A DNA stretch of 64,000 bases from Clostridia bacterium (GTDB lineage Bacteria; Bacillota; Clostridia; Christensenellales; Borkfalkiaceae), in NCBI GenBank assembly GCA_017886545.1, contig JAGHJS010000028.1, forward strand, positions 116,423-180,422. The letters are read 5' to 3'. Below are positions 1-9,005 of the stretch, in pieces (position 1 is the first letter of the stretch; each line of letters opens with the position of its first letter). The notes beneath the pieces were generated by a model. That model was given only the letters and a program-made list of their open reading frames with translations. It made no database searches and had not been told where the DNA came from. A program made the position numbers and the translations under genes.

Positions 1-236
1 AGCCCTGCGACACAGTCCTCTTTTACGCAGACTGTTCCGACGATGCGCGCCCCTCGGAGCACATACACCTGTCCGGCAGCGATCTGCGCGGCGGTATGCT
101 CCATACTGTGCAGATCGTTTGCAAACCATGCCGTGACTGCCGGCGGATAATACTTCGGATAGAAGGCGAGCACGGCTTCTTTGATGACGGCATACACCTC
201 TTCGGCGTCCTTTCTGCTTGCCTTTTCGATCTTCAT
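1..236 (-). CDS. GNAT-family N-acetyltransferase (partial, cut by window edge)
   Basis: The frame opens with ATG at 236, five bases past the lepA stop, and runs off the left edge after about 78 residues. The start MKIEKASRKDAEEVYAVIKE and the following helix-strand pattern (QVYVLRGARIVGTVCV) match the first third of GNAT acetyltransferases: beta1, alpha1-2, then the beta2-beta3 hairpin. The acetyl-CoA-binding motif A would lie outside the window, so the substrate cannot be judged. It is probably translated from the lepA transcript. Confidence 0.7.
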   Translation of the reverse strand, partial: MKIEKASRKDAEEVYAVIKEAVLAFYPKYYPPAVTAWFANDLHSMEHTAAQIAAGQVYVLRGARIVGTVCVKEDCVAG

Positions 237-240
237 TTTC

Positions 241-2046
<1,806 letters not shown>

Positions 2047-2075
2047 GCGGTTTCTCCGAAAAAAGATTCCTTTCT

Positions 2076-2104
2076 ATTATAGTAAAATCTGCCTTTTTTT
2101 GCAA
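2076..2104 (-). promoter_or_regulatory. lepA promoter
   Basis: On the minus strand TTGCAA (2099-2104) and TATAAT (2076-2081) are separated by 17 bases. It lies about 30 bp upstream of the lepA start and is divergent to the promoter at 2110-2138. Confidence 0.8.
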
Positions 2105-2109
2105 GCGAA

Positions 2110-2138
2110 TTGCCAAACGTAAAAAGGTGTGCTATAAT
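2110..2138 (+). promoter_or_regulatory. Promoter of the glycerophosphodiesterase gene
   Basis: TTGCCA (2110-2115), 17-base spacer, TATAAT (2133-2138), 28 bp before the ATG at 2167. The -35 boxes of the two divergent promoters are only five bases apart. Confidence 0.8.
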
Positions 2139-2166
2139 ACAGAAAAACACAAATGAGGCATTTGCT

Positions 2167-2916
2167 ATGAACATTCCCGCAGACAGCTTTTTGCGCGGCA
2201 CCCCTGTGGCGCACCGCGGGTATCACTGCAAGGGCATTCCCGAAAATTCCATGGCGGCGTTCGAACGCGCCGTCTCGTTCGGCTATGCCATCGAAACGGA
2301 CGTGCACCTTACGAAGGACGGGCAGATCATCGTATTCCACGACGACGACCTGGCAAGGATGACGGGCGAAAGCGGGCTTGTCCGCGACAGGACGGCAGCA
2401 GAACTCACACAGCTGCACCTTGGCGGCACGGAGGAGCGCATTCCCCTCTTTTCCGAATTCCTCGGCAAGGTGAACGGGCGCGTTCCACTGCTCATCGAGC
2501 TCAAAGGCGACCCGAACCGCGCGGAATTTGTAGCGAAGGTGCTCGCCGAACTCAAAGACTACAAGGGCGAATTCGCCCTGCAGAGTTTTGACCCGCGCAT
2601 CCTGCGGCAGATCAAAAAACAGGCGCCGCACATCCTGCGCGGACAGCTCGCCTGCAAAAACAGCGGGCAAAAGAGCGCATTCAGCCGCTGGGTCGTACGG
2701 TTCATGCCCATGAATTTTCTGAATAAACCGCACTTCATCAGCTATTGCAGCGCAGACCTTCCCTACCGCAGGGCAAAGCGGCGCGGCGCCCTGCTCCTGT
2801 GCTGGACGGTGCGCAACGAGGACGAGTACCTGCGCGTAAAGCCGCTCGTCGACAACGTGATCTTTGAGAACATCCGTCCCGAACAGCTGTACGTCACCTG
2901 CGGGCAGCACAGATAA
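2167..2916 (+). CDS. Glycerophosphodiester phosphodiesterase family protein
   Basis: A 249-residue TIM-barrel GDPD, which hydrolyses glycerophosphodiesters to glycerol-3-phosphate and an alcohol. The N-terminal signature is intact: AHRG (His16-Arg17), PENS (Glu26-Asn27), ETDVHLTKDG (Glu43, Asp45) and FHD (His58), the expected general acid/base and metal ligands. There is no signal peptide or membrane segment, so it is predicted cytoplasmic. The ATG at 2167 fits both the promoter distance and the family N-terminus; an in-frame upstream extension has no ribosome site. The next gene starts 37 bp downstream on the same strand. Confidence 0.9.
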   Translation: MNIPADSFLRGTPVAHRGYHCKGIPENSMAAFERAVSFGYAIETDVHLTKDGQIIVFHDDDLARMTGESGLVRDRTAAELTQLHLGGTEERIPLFSEFLGKVNGRVPLLIELKGDPNRAEFVAKVLAELKDYKGEFALQSFDPRILRQIKKQAPHILRGQLACKNSGQKSAFSRWVVRFMPMNFLNKPHFISYCSADLPYRRAKRRGALLLCWTVRNEDEYLRVKPLVDNVIFENIRPEQLYVTCGQHR

Positions 2917-2928
2917 ACAAGAGCGGTC

Positions 2929-2942
2929 GTTCCGATCGGAAC
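2929..2942 (+). promoter_or_regulatory. Perfect 14-bp palindrome before the XRE-TM gene (candidate operator)
   Basis: GTTCCGATCGGAAC is fully self-complementary and abuts the AGGAGAG ribosome site of the next gene, a DNA-binding protein. Autoregulation is inferred, not shown. Confidence 0.4.
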
Positions 2943-2953
2943 AGGAGAGAGCA

Positions 2954-4672
2954 ATGAACATCGGTGCGATCATAAAAGCGCGCCGCAAGGCGCGCGGACT
3001 GACGCAGCTGACCCTCGCCATGCGCCTCGGCGTAACGCCGCAGGCAGTCGGCAAATGGGAACGCGGCGAAAGCGAGCCCGACCTGACGCTCCTCTGCCCC
3101 CTGGCAAAGGAGCTGAACGTCACCCTCGAAACGCTGTTCGGGCTGGAACAGAAGGCGGGATATATCCCCGTCGATCTCAGCATGGAACAGCTGCGCGACG
3201 ACCTGAAGGCGCGGCGGACCGCCGCAGGCCTTACCCAGGCGGAGCTTGCCGCAAAACTCGGGCTGCGCCCGCAGACCGTTTCCAAATGGGAGACGGGCGT
3301 GTGCGCGCCCGACCTCGATTATCTGAACAGGCTTTGCGCGCTGTACGGCATCACGCCGACCGCGCTTTTTTCCGAACGGGTGCCGCAGACAGCCGCCCAC
3401 ACGCCGCAGGCCGAACCTTCCCCGCCCGCCGTCGCAGCAGACAAAGCGCACGAACACACGCCCGCAACACGCGGTGCGCCGCTCGCCGCGCCGACAGGCA
3501 CTCCCGCCGCTGCGGCAAAAGCGCCTTTTTTTGCAGGGAAGCCGCTTCGGGTCTTTGCCCTCGTATTGGTATTGGCGCTGCTGCTCTCCGCCGTGCTGGC
3601 GCCGCTTCTTCTGTTCGGCGGCAACGCATCCGGGCAGGTATCGGATGGCGGCAGCGATATAACGGGCGGCGGCACGGACGAGCCGACAGACCCGCCCGAC
3701 GAAGGAACGGATGAACCCGAGACCCCGCCCGACGAGGGCGAAACAGACCCGCCCGACGAGGGAGGGGACGCCCCGCCGGATGAAGGCGAGGAAGAACCGC
3801 CCGTCACGCTCAATTATTGCACCCTGACTTTTTACGACGGGCTTACCGGAACCGAACCCGCCGATAACGGCGTGTTCGGAACGGGAGAAGTGCCCGAAGG
3901 CACCGTGCTCGTGATCGAAGAGCAGCCAGACCAGACCCCGTCACGATCGATCGTCGGCTATTACGACGATGAAGAGTGCTATGAATTCGGCGGCTTGGGG
4001 AGCACGCGCTTTGACGATTACATTTCACACGGCTGCTTTGACGATAAGGGCGCCCCGTACTCCTTCCCCCTGACCGTTACGGAAGATACTTCCTTTTATA
4101 TGACGGCAGAACCGCTTTGGATCGACTACTTCGCCTACGACAACTACACCGAACAGACAACGGCGCAGGAGATCTGCAACATCCTGCGCGGCGCATGCGA
4201 AACCCTGCTGAACCTGATAAACATCTATGAAGACGTTGCGGAATACGAGCAGATTTACCCTGAAAAATCGCGCAGCATCCTGCTTGGGTGGGCAGGCGTA
4301 CCTCCCGAAGCGATTGAAATTTTTGTCGGCGAAAGCGAAGAGCGCGTTTCCATCCCCTGGATAAACGGCGACCAGCCCACCCTGCGCGAGCGTCTTGCAC
4401 AGCTTGCAAAGACCGACCCGCAGACGGCGGAACGGATACGCAAGCTCGTCAACGAACAATACATCCTTCCGCAGGCGCACTTCTTCTATGCCATTGCAAA
4501 CGAACAGATCCCCCTTACGCAGGCAGCCGCCGCGCTCACGCTCTTTTCCGGTTTTGCGGCGACCATGCCGTACTACCACGCCTCTGCCTATGCGGCATTT
4601 TTTGAAAGAAACGCCGATCTCCCCGCCCTTGCCCTGCCCGCGATCAAACTCGGCGAACAGTGCCTTGTATAG
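2954..4672 (+). CDS. Membrane-anchored regulator: two XRE-type HTH domains, one TM segment, external domain
   Basis: A 572-residue protein starting at ATG 2954 after AGGAGAG. Residues 4-60 and about 77-138 are two tandem HTH_3 domains (LTQ..LA.RLGVTPQAVGKWERG and LTQAELAAKLGLRPQTVSKWETG). An Ala/Pro-rich linker follows. Residues 199-223 form one hydrophobic segment, then come acidic PPDEG repeats (about 245-283) and a roughly 290-residue domain with no homology I recognise. With both HTH domains before the membrane segment, the DNA-binding part should be cytoplasmic and the C-terminal domain outside. This suggests a one-component sensor or a membrane-tethered regulator. Its ligand and targets are unknown. 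Confidence 0.8.
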   Translation: MNIGAIIKARRKARGLTQLTLAMRLGVTPQAVGKWERGESEPDLTLLCPLAKELNVTLETLFGLEQKAGYIPVDLSMEQLRDDLKARRTAAGLTQAELAAKLGLRPQTVSKWETGVCAPDLDYLNRLCALYGITPTALFSERVPQTAAHTPQAEPSPPAVAADKAHEHTPATRGAPLAAPTGTPAAAAKAPFFAGKPLRVFALVLVLALLLSAVLAPLLLFGGNASGQVSDGGSDITGGGTDEPTDPPDEGTDEPETPPDEGETDPPDEGGDAPPDEGEEEPPVTLNYCTLTFYDGLTGTEPADNGVFGTGEVPEGTVLVIEEQPDQTPSRSIVGYYDDEECYEFGGLGSTRFDDYISHGCFDDKGAPYSFPLTVTEDTSFYMTAEPLWIDYFAYDNYTEQTTAQEICNILRGACETLLNLINIYEDVAEYEQIYPEKSRSILLGWAGVPPEAIEIFVGESEERVSIPWINGDQPTLRERLAQLAKTDPQTAERIRKLVNEQYILPQAHFFYAIANEQIPLTQAAAALTLFSGFAATMPYYHASAYAAFFERNADLPALALPAIKLGEQCLV

Positions 4673-4726
4673 CGTATTTTTTCAGCGCAGAACGGGTAAA
4701 AACGCGAAAAACAACTGAATTGCTAC

Positions 4727-4768
4727 AAAAAAACGGCGAAATCGCAAAAGCGTATACGCCGTTTTTTT
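4727..4768 (+). terminator. Intrinsic terminator after the XRE-TM gene
   Basis: AAAAAAACGGCG (4727-4738) pairs with CGCCGTTTTTTT (4757-4768) across an 18-base loop. It ends in a T-run on the plus strand and could work in both directions. Confidence 0.75.
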
Positions 4769-4835
4769 GTTTTTGCGGTATGATAGGATCATCGATAAAC
4801 CCATTCGGGTCAGCGCTGTCCCCAGCAAGGACGAA

Positions 4836-5042
4836 ATGAGCAAAGCCGAAATTTTGCTGTATCTTTTTTACCAACTGCATTCGGGCAAGCCCGTAAGCAG
4901 AGCAGCTTTTTGCTGTGACCAGAACATCTCCGAACGTTCTTTCTACCGCTATTTAAACGACATCCGCAACTTCCTTGTGGAATTCAGGCTGACCAAAGAA
5001 ATTCGGGAAGAAAACGGAGAGTATACCCTCATTGACAACTGA
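4836..5042 (+). CDS. Small winged-helix/HTH protein, DeoR/YafY N-domain-like
   Basis: Sixty-eight residues from ATG 4836 (AAGGA six bases upstream). The pattern is MSKAEILLYLFYQLHSGKPVSR, a recognition-helix-like NISERSFYRYLNDIRNFL, then a wing ending EENGEYTLIDN. This resembles the N-terminal HTH of DeoR/YafY-type regulators but lacks any sensor domain such as WYL. It may be a stand-alone regulator or the remnant of a longer one. Its target is unknown; the lipoprotein gene follows 63 bp downstream. Confidence 0.6.
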   Translation: MSKAEILLYLFYQLHSGKPVSRAAFCCDQNISERSFYRYLNDIRNFLVEFRLTKEIREENGEYTLIDN

Positions 5043-5105
5043 AACCTCCGCCTTTGGGCGAAGCAAAACAAAAAACGCCGCACTTGCGGCAAAAAAGGAG
5101 ACACC

Positions 5106-5687
5106 ATGAAACACGCAAAAAAACTAACACTTTCCCTCATCGCCCTGCTGCTTGCAGGCGTACTTTGCTTCGCCTTAGTCGGGTGCGGCAGCAATCAAGG
5201 GTACACTAAATTGTATGACTATATCAAACAAAACGACATAAGTACAACAGACGGCATAATACAAGCAAGCGTTGACTACGACACAACGGATTCTTTTGTG
5301 ATTTTTACAGCGTCGGCTGAACAGGGAGATCCTGTCCGCGTTCTTGTTTCAAACTACGCTTCCTCAAACCTGGACGGTGAAATGTCTTTGCAGTTCGATA
5401 CGGACGGCTTTTCAGCTTCAGACCCGATCGTAATCGAAACCATCTTTCATACAAGTTCACGGTATTATAAAGGAACAGCCGATTTTACTTCCTTTGACCA
5501 GTCTTCGTTCACCTTCCGCAATATCGGTTCTTCAACTTCAGAAAACGGTACATATACTCCCGTAGCTTCAAGCATGGAAGATTCTGTAACGGATGCCCTT
5601 ATCGCCGCTACAAAATTCTTTTGTACAGTATTGGAAGCAGTCCTCTCCGGCGAAATTAATATTACTCCCGAATCGTTTTACAACTAA
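5106..5687 (+). CDS. Predicted lipoprotein of unknown function
   Basis: A 193-residue protein with a type II signal peptide: basic MKHAKKLT, a hydrophobic core, then lipobox LVGC with Cys27. The mature part is Ser/Thr/Asp-rich and mostly beta-strand-like, with no family I recognise. The ribosome site AAGGAG precedes the ATG. A short hairpin (GCCGC-ACTT-GCGGC, near 5075-5089) sits in the leader and overlaps the approach to the ribosome site. Anchored to the outer face of the membrane by prediction. Confidence 0.75.
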   Translation: MKHAKKLTLSLIALLLAGVLCFALVGCGSNQGYTKLYDYIKQNDISTTDGIIQASVDYDTTDSFVIFTASAEQGDPVRVLVSNYASSNLDGEMSLQFDTDGFSASDPIVIETIFHTSSRYYKGTADFTSFDQSSFTFRNIGSSTSENGTYTPVASSMEDSVTDALIAATKFFCTVLEAVLSGEINITPESFYN

Positions 5688-5700
5688 AAACAAATACACG

Positions 5701-5735
5701 ACCATACCCGCGCGGCATTGCCGCGCGGGTATGGT
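5701..5735. terminator. 16-bp perfect hairpin between convergent genes
   Basis: ACCATACCCGCGCGGC (5701-5716), loop ATT, and its exact complement (5720-5735). It lies between the lipoprotein gene (+) and the NAD(P)-binding gene (-). Neither side has a strong T-run; the minus side has TATTTGTTTTTAG about five bases on. Probably a bidirectional terminator. Confidence 0.5.
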
Positions 5736-5788
5736 AATCTTAAGGAGGTATGAGCATGAAGCGGCAGCCATTACATGCCGGCTGCCCT

Positions 5789-6439
5789 TCAGGATTGATG
5801 GCGGTTATATACGATGGGCATCTGACCCTTATGCGAATCGGCAACAACAAGATCGAACAGGCATTGCGCCAAATTTTCCATGGATACGCCCGTTTTACTC
5901 TTATCCGCTCCGTCGGCAAGCACGTAGCCGTCCTTGGAATGTTTGAGATAGGGATTCATGTAGCGCACTACGGTATAGTCAATGCCCGATGCGGAAAGCT
6001 CTCCGTAAAACTTACAAACATCGCGATGCGTATGCGGAAAAAACTTGCGCAGGACCTTGGCAAAGGCACGTGCCGTACGCCCCTGCATCTGCTCGCATTC
6101 CGCAACCGGCGCCGTGACAAAGAGGCGCGTTTTCCCGAACTTTTTCATAACGGCAAGCACGCCCGCCATGCCGTCCGCAAAGGGAGTGCTTTCATCCTTG
6201 CGCTTACCGCGCATGAGCTGCGGATCGCACATGCAGACAACGACGTCCGACAACGATACGGCACGTTCCATCGCCGCCTGATCCGTCCGTGAACCGCGCT
6301 GGATCTCATAGTTCATGCTGTCAAACTTCAACGCGGCCGGATCGTCGCAGTACACATACACAAAATCGCCGTGATCGGTAAACTTTTTAAGAAGCAGTTC
6401 CCCTGCTTCCCTGCCCGGCCAGAACAGTGCGATCTTCAT
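5789..6439 (-). CDS. NAD(P)-binding (atypical SDR-like) protein
   Basis: A 216-residue protein. The N-terminus MKIALFWPGREAGELLLKKF is a Rossmann beta1-alpha1 unit with a relaxed glycine motif (GREAG). LSDVVVCMC and TRLFVTAPVAE continue the nucleotide-binding fold, and GIDYTVVRYMNPYL matches the NAD(P)H-binding (NmrA/YwnB-like) group. The substrate is unknown. GAGG stands before the ATG. Its promoter carries an inverted repeat over the -10 box and is divergent to a MarR-family gene, so MarR control is likely. Confidence 0.75.
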   Translation of the reverse strand: MKIALFWPGREAGELLLKKFTDHGDFVYVYCDDPAALKFDSMNYEIQRGSRTDQAAMERAVSLSDVVVCMCDPQLMRGKRKDESTPFADGMAGVLAVMKKFGKTRLFVTAPVAECEQMQGRTARAFAKVLRKFFPHTHRDVCKFYGELSASGIDYTVVRYMNPYLKHSKDGYVLADGADKSKTGVSMENLAQCLFDLVVADSHKGQMPIVYNRHQS

Positions 6440-6477
6440 AGAAGCCCTCGAACATTTTACTTGTTTTGTACGATTCT

Positions 6478-6506
6478 ATTGTACACAATTTTTTTGGTCC
6501 TGTCAA
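6478..6506 (-). promoter_or_regulatory. Promoter of the NAD(P)-binding gene with overlapping operator candidate
   Basis: Minus strand TTGACA (6501-6506), 17 bases, TACAAT (6478-6483). The inverted repeat ATTGT-AC-ACAAT (plus strand, 6478-6489) covers the -10 box, as expected for a repressor site. OhrR operators are known to be built from related TACAATT/AATTGTA half-sites. Confidence 0.65.
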
Positions 6507-6515
6507 TATTTTTTC

Positions 6516-6543
6516 TTGACTTTTTTTGAAAATGTGCTAAAAT
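6516..6543 (+). promoter_or_regulatory. marR promoter (probably leaderless)
   Basis: TTGACT (6516-6521), 16 bases, TAAAAT (6538-6543). The ATG is at 6553, only nine bases past the -10 box, and there is no Shine-Dalgarno sequence, so the mRNA probably starts at or next to the start codon. Confidence 0.6.
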
Positions 6544-6552
6544 AAAAGCACA

Positions 6553-6990
6553 ATGGATATAGCAAACGACGAACTGTTAAAACTGGATAACGAAGTCGGC
6601 TTTGCACTGTATGCCTGTTCCAAAGGGTTGATCCGCAAATACAACCCGATCCTTGAACGGCTCGGCTTGACGTATACCTCGTACCTTGTGATGCTTGCCC
6701 TTTGGGAGCAGGATGGGGTGAGTGTTTCGGAACTCGGCAAAAAGCTGTATCTCGATTCGGGCACGCTGACGCCTCTCCTGAAAAAGATGGAGAAGCAGGG
6801 GCTTGTCCTGCGCCGCCGCGATGAAGCGGATGAGCGGGTCGTGCTTATTGCGCTCACACAAAAAGGGCGCGAGCTGAAGGCGCGGACGGAGCGCACCGTA
6901 TCTTCCCTGAACAGCACGCTGCAGCTTATCCGCGAGAGCTCACTGTTCAACGACCTGAAACGCCTGCTCGGCGAATTGTACGAGATCTGA
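6553..6990 (+). CDS. MarR/OhrR-family transcriptional regulator
   Basis: A 145-residue MarR winged-helix protein closely following OhrR: the N-terminal helix with LYACSKGL, RKYNPILERLGLTYTSYLVML, the recognition region YLDSGTLTPLLKKMEKQGLV and the wing RRDEADERVVLIALT. OhrR senses organic peroxide through a cysteine near residue 15 flanked by two conserved tyrosines. Here the tyrosines remain, but the cysteine position is Gly16 and a cysteine appears at residue 22. Divergent to the NAD(P)-binding gene, which it probably represses. The start is ATG 6553, without a ribosome site. Confidence 0.88.
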   Translation: MDIANDELLKLDNEVGFALYACSKGLIRKYNPILERLGLTYTSYLVMLALWEQDGVSVSELGKKLYLDSGTLTPLLKKMEKQGLVLRRRDEADERVVLIALTQKGRELKARTERTVSSLNSTLQLIRESSLFNDLKRLLGELYEI

Positions 6991-7008
6991 AAAACAGAAC
7001 AACCAATA

Positions 7009-7050
7009 AAAACGCCGCCCCTGCAACTCTTTGCTGGGGCGGCGTTTTTT
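7009..7050. terminator. Bidirectional terminator between marR and the MBL gene
   Basis: AACGCCGCCCC (7011-7021) pairs with GGGGCGGCGTT (7036-7046), flanked by A-runs on the left and T-runs on the right. It serves convergent genes on both strands. Confidence 0.85.
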
Positions 7051-7888
7051 ACAGTTCAACCGTAAGCCCGTCGTAGGCGGCAACAAAGCCGCGTGCGGCT
7101 GCGGCAGCGGCGATACGCGCTCGGAAAGGAGCACTATTGTGCGAAAAATGCGTGACATAGTACTTCGTATCTGCTTTTACAACGCCATATTTTACCAGTT
7201 TTTCGCGCACGATCTCGTTTTCGGCAAATCCCATATGTCTTCCCGAAGAGCTCTTCGGTCCATCTGCCTGCGTACAGTCGAGGCTGACCATATCGGCGCA
7301 GATCCCCTTTTCCGCCAAAAACGTATAGAACCCTTCCCGCGGAAGCCCCGTATCGTTCAGGTATAAGAGCGTTTTTCCCTCCTTTGCGATCGCATACAAA
7401 AGCGCGTCTTCTTTCGGCGTATGTGAAGCAGGCAAAGCAAGCACGTCATACCCTGCGGCAGTAAAGGCGTCGAACGGGGCGACTGTATGAAACCGCAACC
7501 CCTTTGCAACATCTTCCCGCAGTTCGCGACGTGTCCCCTCTTCAAACACGGCGCGCACCTCTGTATTCCCATACAAGTCGAGCACGGGTTCGCGCATTCC
7601 GCTCGCAAACTTATAGCCGCGGTTGACAAATTCCTGCGCATAGAAATGGTCTGTGTGCGAATGCGTTACGAGCAGCGCCCGCACGGCGGAGAGATCTATG
7701 CCGAACGCAAGCGAATGCAGATAGGTATCCGGCGGAAAATCAATGAGCAGTCTGTCATCGATGAGCGCCTGCGAACGCGTACGCCGTTCCAGCGTGAGCG
7801 CACCGCGCGCCTCCCTGCAATAAGCACAGTTGCAAAATACGGCGGGAAAGCCTTCCGCTGCGGCAGTCCCCAAATATCGGATCTTCAT
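7049..7888 (-). CDS. Metallo-beta-lactamase-fold hydrolase, PhnP-like
   Basis: A 279-residue MBL-fold protein. The metal motif THSHTDH is intact, with downstream ASHTPKEDA (third His) and LNDTGLP (bridging Asp). The N-terminus MKIRYLGTAAAEGFPAVFCNCAYCREAR carries the Cys-x2-Cys type insert seen in PhnP-like phosphodiesterases, which may bind a structural zinc. The substrate is probably a cyclic or small phosphodiester, by family inference. ATG 7888 is chosen over an upstream TTG because GAGG lies seven bases before it. Last gene of the pepQ-efp-dtd run, ten bases after dtd. Confidence 0.82.
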   Translation of the reverse strand: MKIRYLGTAAAEGFPAVFCNCAYCREARGALTLERRTRSQALIDDRLLIDFPPDTYLHSLAFGIDLSAVRALLVTHSHTDHFYAQEFVNRGYKFASGMREPVLDLYGNTEVRAVFEEGTRRELREDVAKGLRFHTVAPFDAFTAAGYDVLALPASHTPKEDALLYAIAKEGKTLLYLNDTGLPREGFYTFLAEKGICADMVSLDCTQADGPKSSSGRHMGFAENEIVREKLVKYGVVKADTKYYVTHFSHNSAPFRARIAAAAAARGFVAAYDGLTVEL

Positions 7889-7897
7889 AAGCAAGCC

Positions 7898-8335
7898 TCA
7901 ACATTCGTAGATGATCGTAACAGGGCCGTCGTTCCCCTGCTCGATATGCATATCGGCACCAAACACGCCCAGCCGTACGGGAATGCCCTGCTGTGCAAGG
8001 AGTTCAGCCGTTCGGTGATACAGCGGCTGCGCCGTTTCAGGCCGCGCAGCGCCGATAAAACTCGGCCTGTTCCCATGTGAACAGTCACCGTACAACGTAA
8101 ACTGCGAAATAAGCAGCACCTCGCCGCCGACGTCGCGTACGCTGCGGTTCATCTTGCCCTCTTCATCCGAAAAAATGCGCAGAGCGGCAAGTTTTTTAGC
8201 CATCGCAGCGGCATTCGGTTCGCCGTCCTGCGGAGCAATGCCCAAATAAACAGCAAGCCCCTGTCCGATCGCCGAAACGGGCTTGCCGCCGACCGAAAGC
8301 TCTGCATGCGCAACGCGCTGAATGACTGCCCTCAT
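7898..8335 (-). CDS. dtd: D-aminoacyl-tRNA deacylase
   Basis: A 145-residue protein, the standard DTD1 length. It begins MRAVIQRVAHAELSV and carries both signature motifs: SQFTLYGDC-SHGNRPSF, with the catalytic-site Thr region, and NDGPVT, the Gly-cisPro motif that rejects L-aminoacyl-tRNA. It frees tRNA mischarged with D-amino acids or glycine. Start ATG 8335 after GGAGAAG. Sits between efp and the MBL gene in one transcript, with a hairpin between efp and dtd. Confidence 0.95.
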   Translation of the reverse strand: MRAVIQRVAHAELSVGGKPVSAIGQGLAVYLGIAPQDGEPNAAAMAKKLAALRIFSDEEGKMNRSVRDVGGEVLLISQFTLYGDCSHGNRPSFIGAARPETAQPLYHRTAELLAQQGIPVRLGVFGADMHIEQGNDGPVTIIYEC

Positions 8336-8357
8336 GTTCTTCTCCGTAAAATATGCA

Positions 8358-8384
8358 GAGCCGCGCAAAGCATTTGCGCGGCTC
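8358..8384. other. Intercistronic hairpin between efp and dtd
   Basis: GAGCCGCGCAAA (8358-8369), loop GCA, TTTGCGCGGCTC (8373-8384): a 12-bp perfect stem. On the coding (minus) strand no T-run follows, so it is more likely a partial terminator or an mRNA-stability/processing element than a full stop. Confidence 0.5.
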
Positions 8385-8401
8385 ATCGGTTTTTTCTTCG
8401 A

Positions 8402-8959
8402 TTACTTTACACGCTCCATATATTCGCCCGTGCGGGTATCGACGCGGATCACTTCGCCCTCTTCCACAAACATAGGGACCTGGATCTTTGCTCCCGTTTC
8501 GAGGGTCGCGGTCTTGGTCGCGTTGGTCGCCGTGTTGCCCTTGACGCCCGGTTCCGCCTCGATGATCTTGAGCTCGACGAAGTTTTCGCATTCGACGGAG
8601 AAAGCAGCGCCTTTGTAGAAGCGCACCGTAACGGGGTCGTTTTCCTTGATAAAGCGGAGCGCGTCCTCGACCTGATCGTGGTTGAGCGGGGTCAGGTTGA
8701 ATTCTTCATCCATAAACCAATACAACTCACCGTCATTGTAGGAATACGTCATCTTCTTCGTTTCGATGTGCGCGTTTTCCAGCTTTTCGGACGGGTTGAA
8801 TGTCTGCTCGAGCACTGCGCCCGTCACCACGTTTTTCAGCCTCGTACGCACAAACGCCGCGCCCTTGCCGGGTTTGACGTGCTGAAAATCAACAACCACA
8901 TATACGTTCCCGTTGTACTCGATCGTGACGCCTTTCCTGACGTCTCCTGCCATAACCAT
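8402..8959 (-). CDS. efp: Translation elongation factor P
   Basis: A 185-residue EF-P with three beta-barrel domains. The tip loop [11 protein letters not shown] places Lys32 at the position that reaches the peptidyl-transferase centre and is often modified. The C-terminal signature [26 protein letters not shown] is typical. EF-P relieves ribosome stalling at polyproline; several proteins here are proline-rich (InfB, MscL tail, the XRE-TM linker). AAGGAG precedes ATG 8959. The gene follows the Xaa-Pro peptidase, a common Bacillota pairing. Confidence 0.96.
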   Translation of the reverse strand: MVMAGDVRKGVTIEYNGNVYVVVDFQHVKPGKGAAFVRTRLKNVVTGAVLEQTFNPSEKLENAHIETKKMTYSYNDGELYWFMDEEFNLTPLNHDQVEDALRFIKENDPVTVRFYKGAAFSVECENFVELKIIEAEPGVKGNTATNATKTATLETGAKIQVPMFVEEGEVIRVDTRTGEYMERVK

Positions 8960-9005
8960 ATCCGAATCTCCTTAAAATTTAGTTTTTGTTATTCACGCCG
9001 AACGC

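Noticed and set aside
5075..5089. Hairpin before the lipoprotein gene as a terminator
   Set aside because: On the plus strand it is followed by A and the ribosome site, not T. It would end only minus-strand transcripts, and no minus-strand gene reaches it.
5750..6292. Plus-strand reading frame with a good AAGGAGG site in front
   Set aside because: It is fully antisense to the NAD(P)-binding protein gene, has no recognisable fold, and the minus-strand product is clearly protein-like. The ribosome-site match is probably chance.
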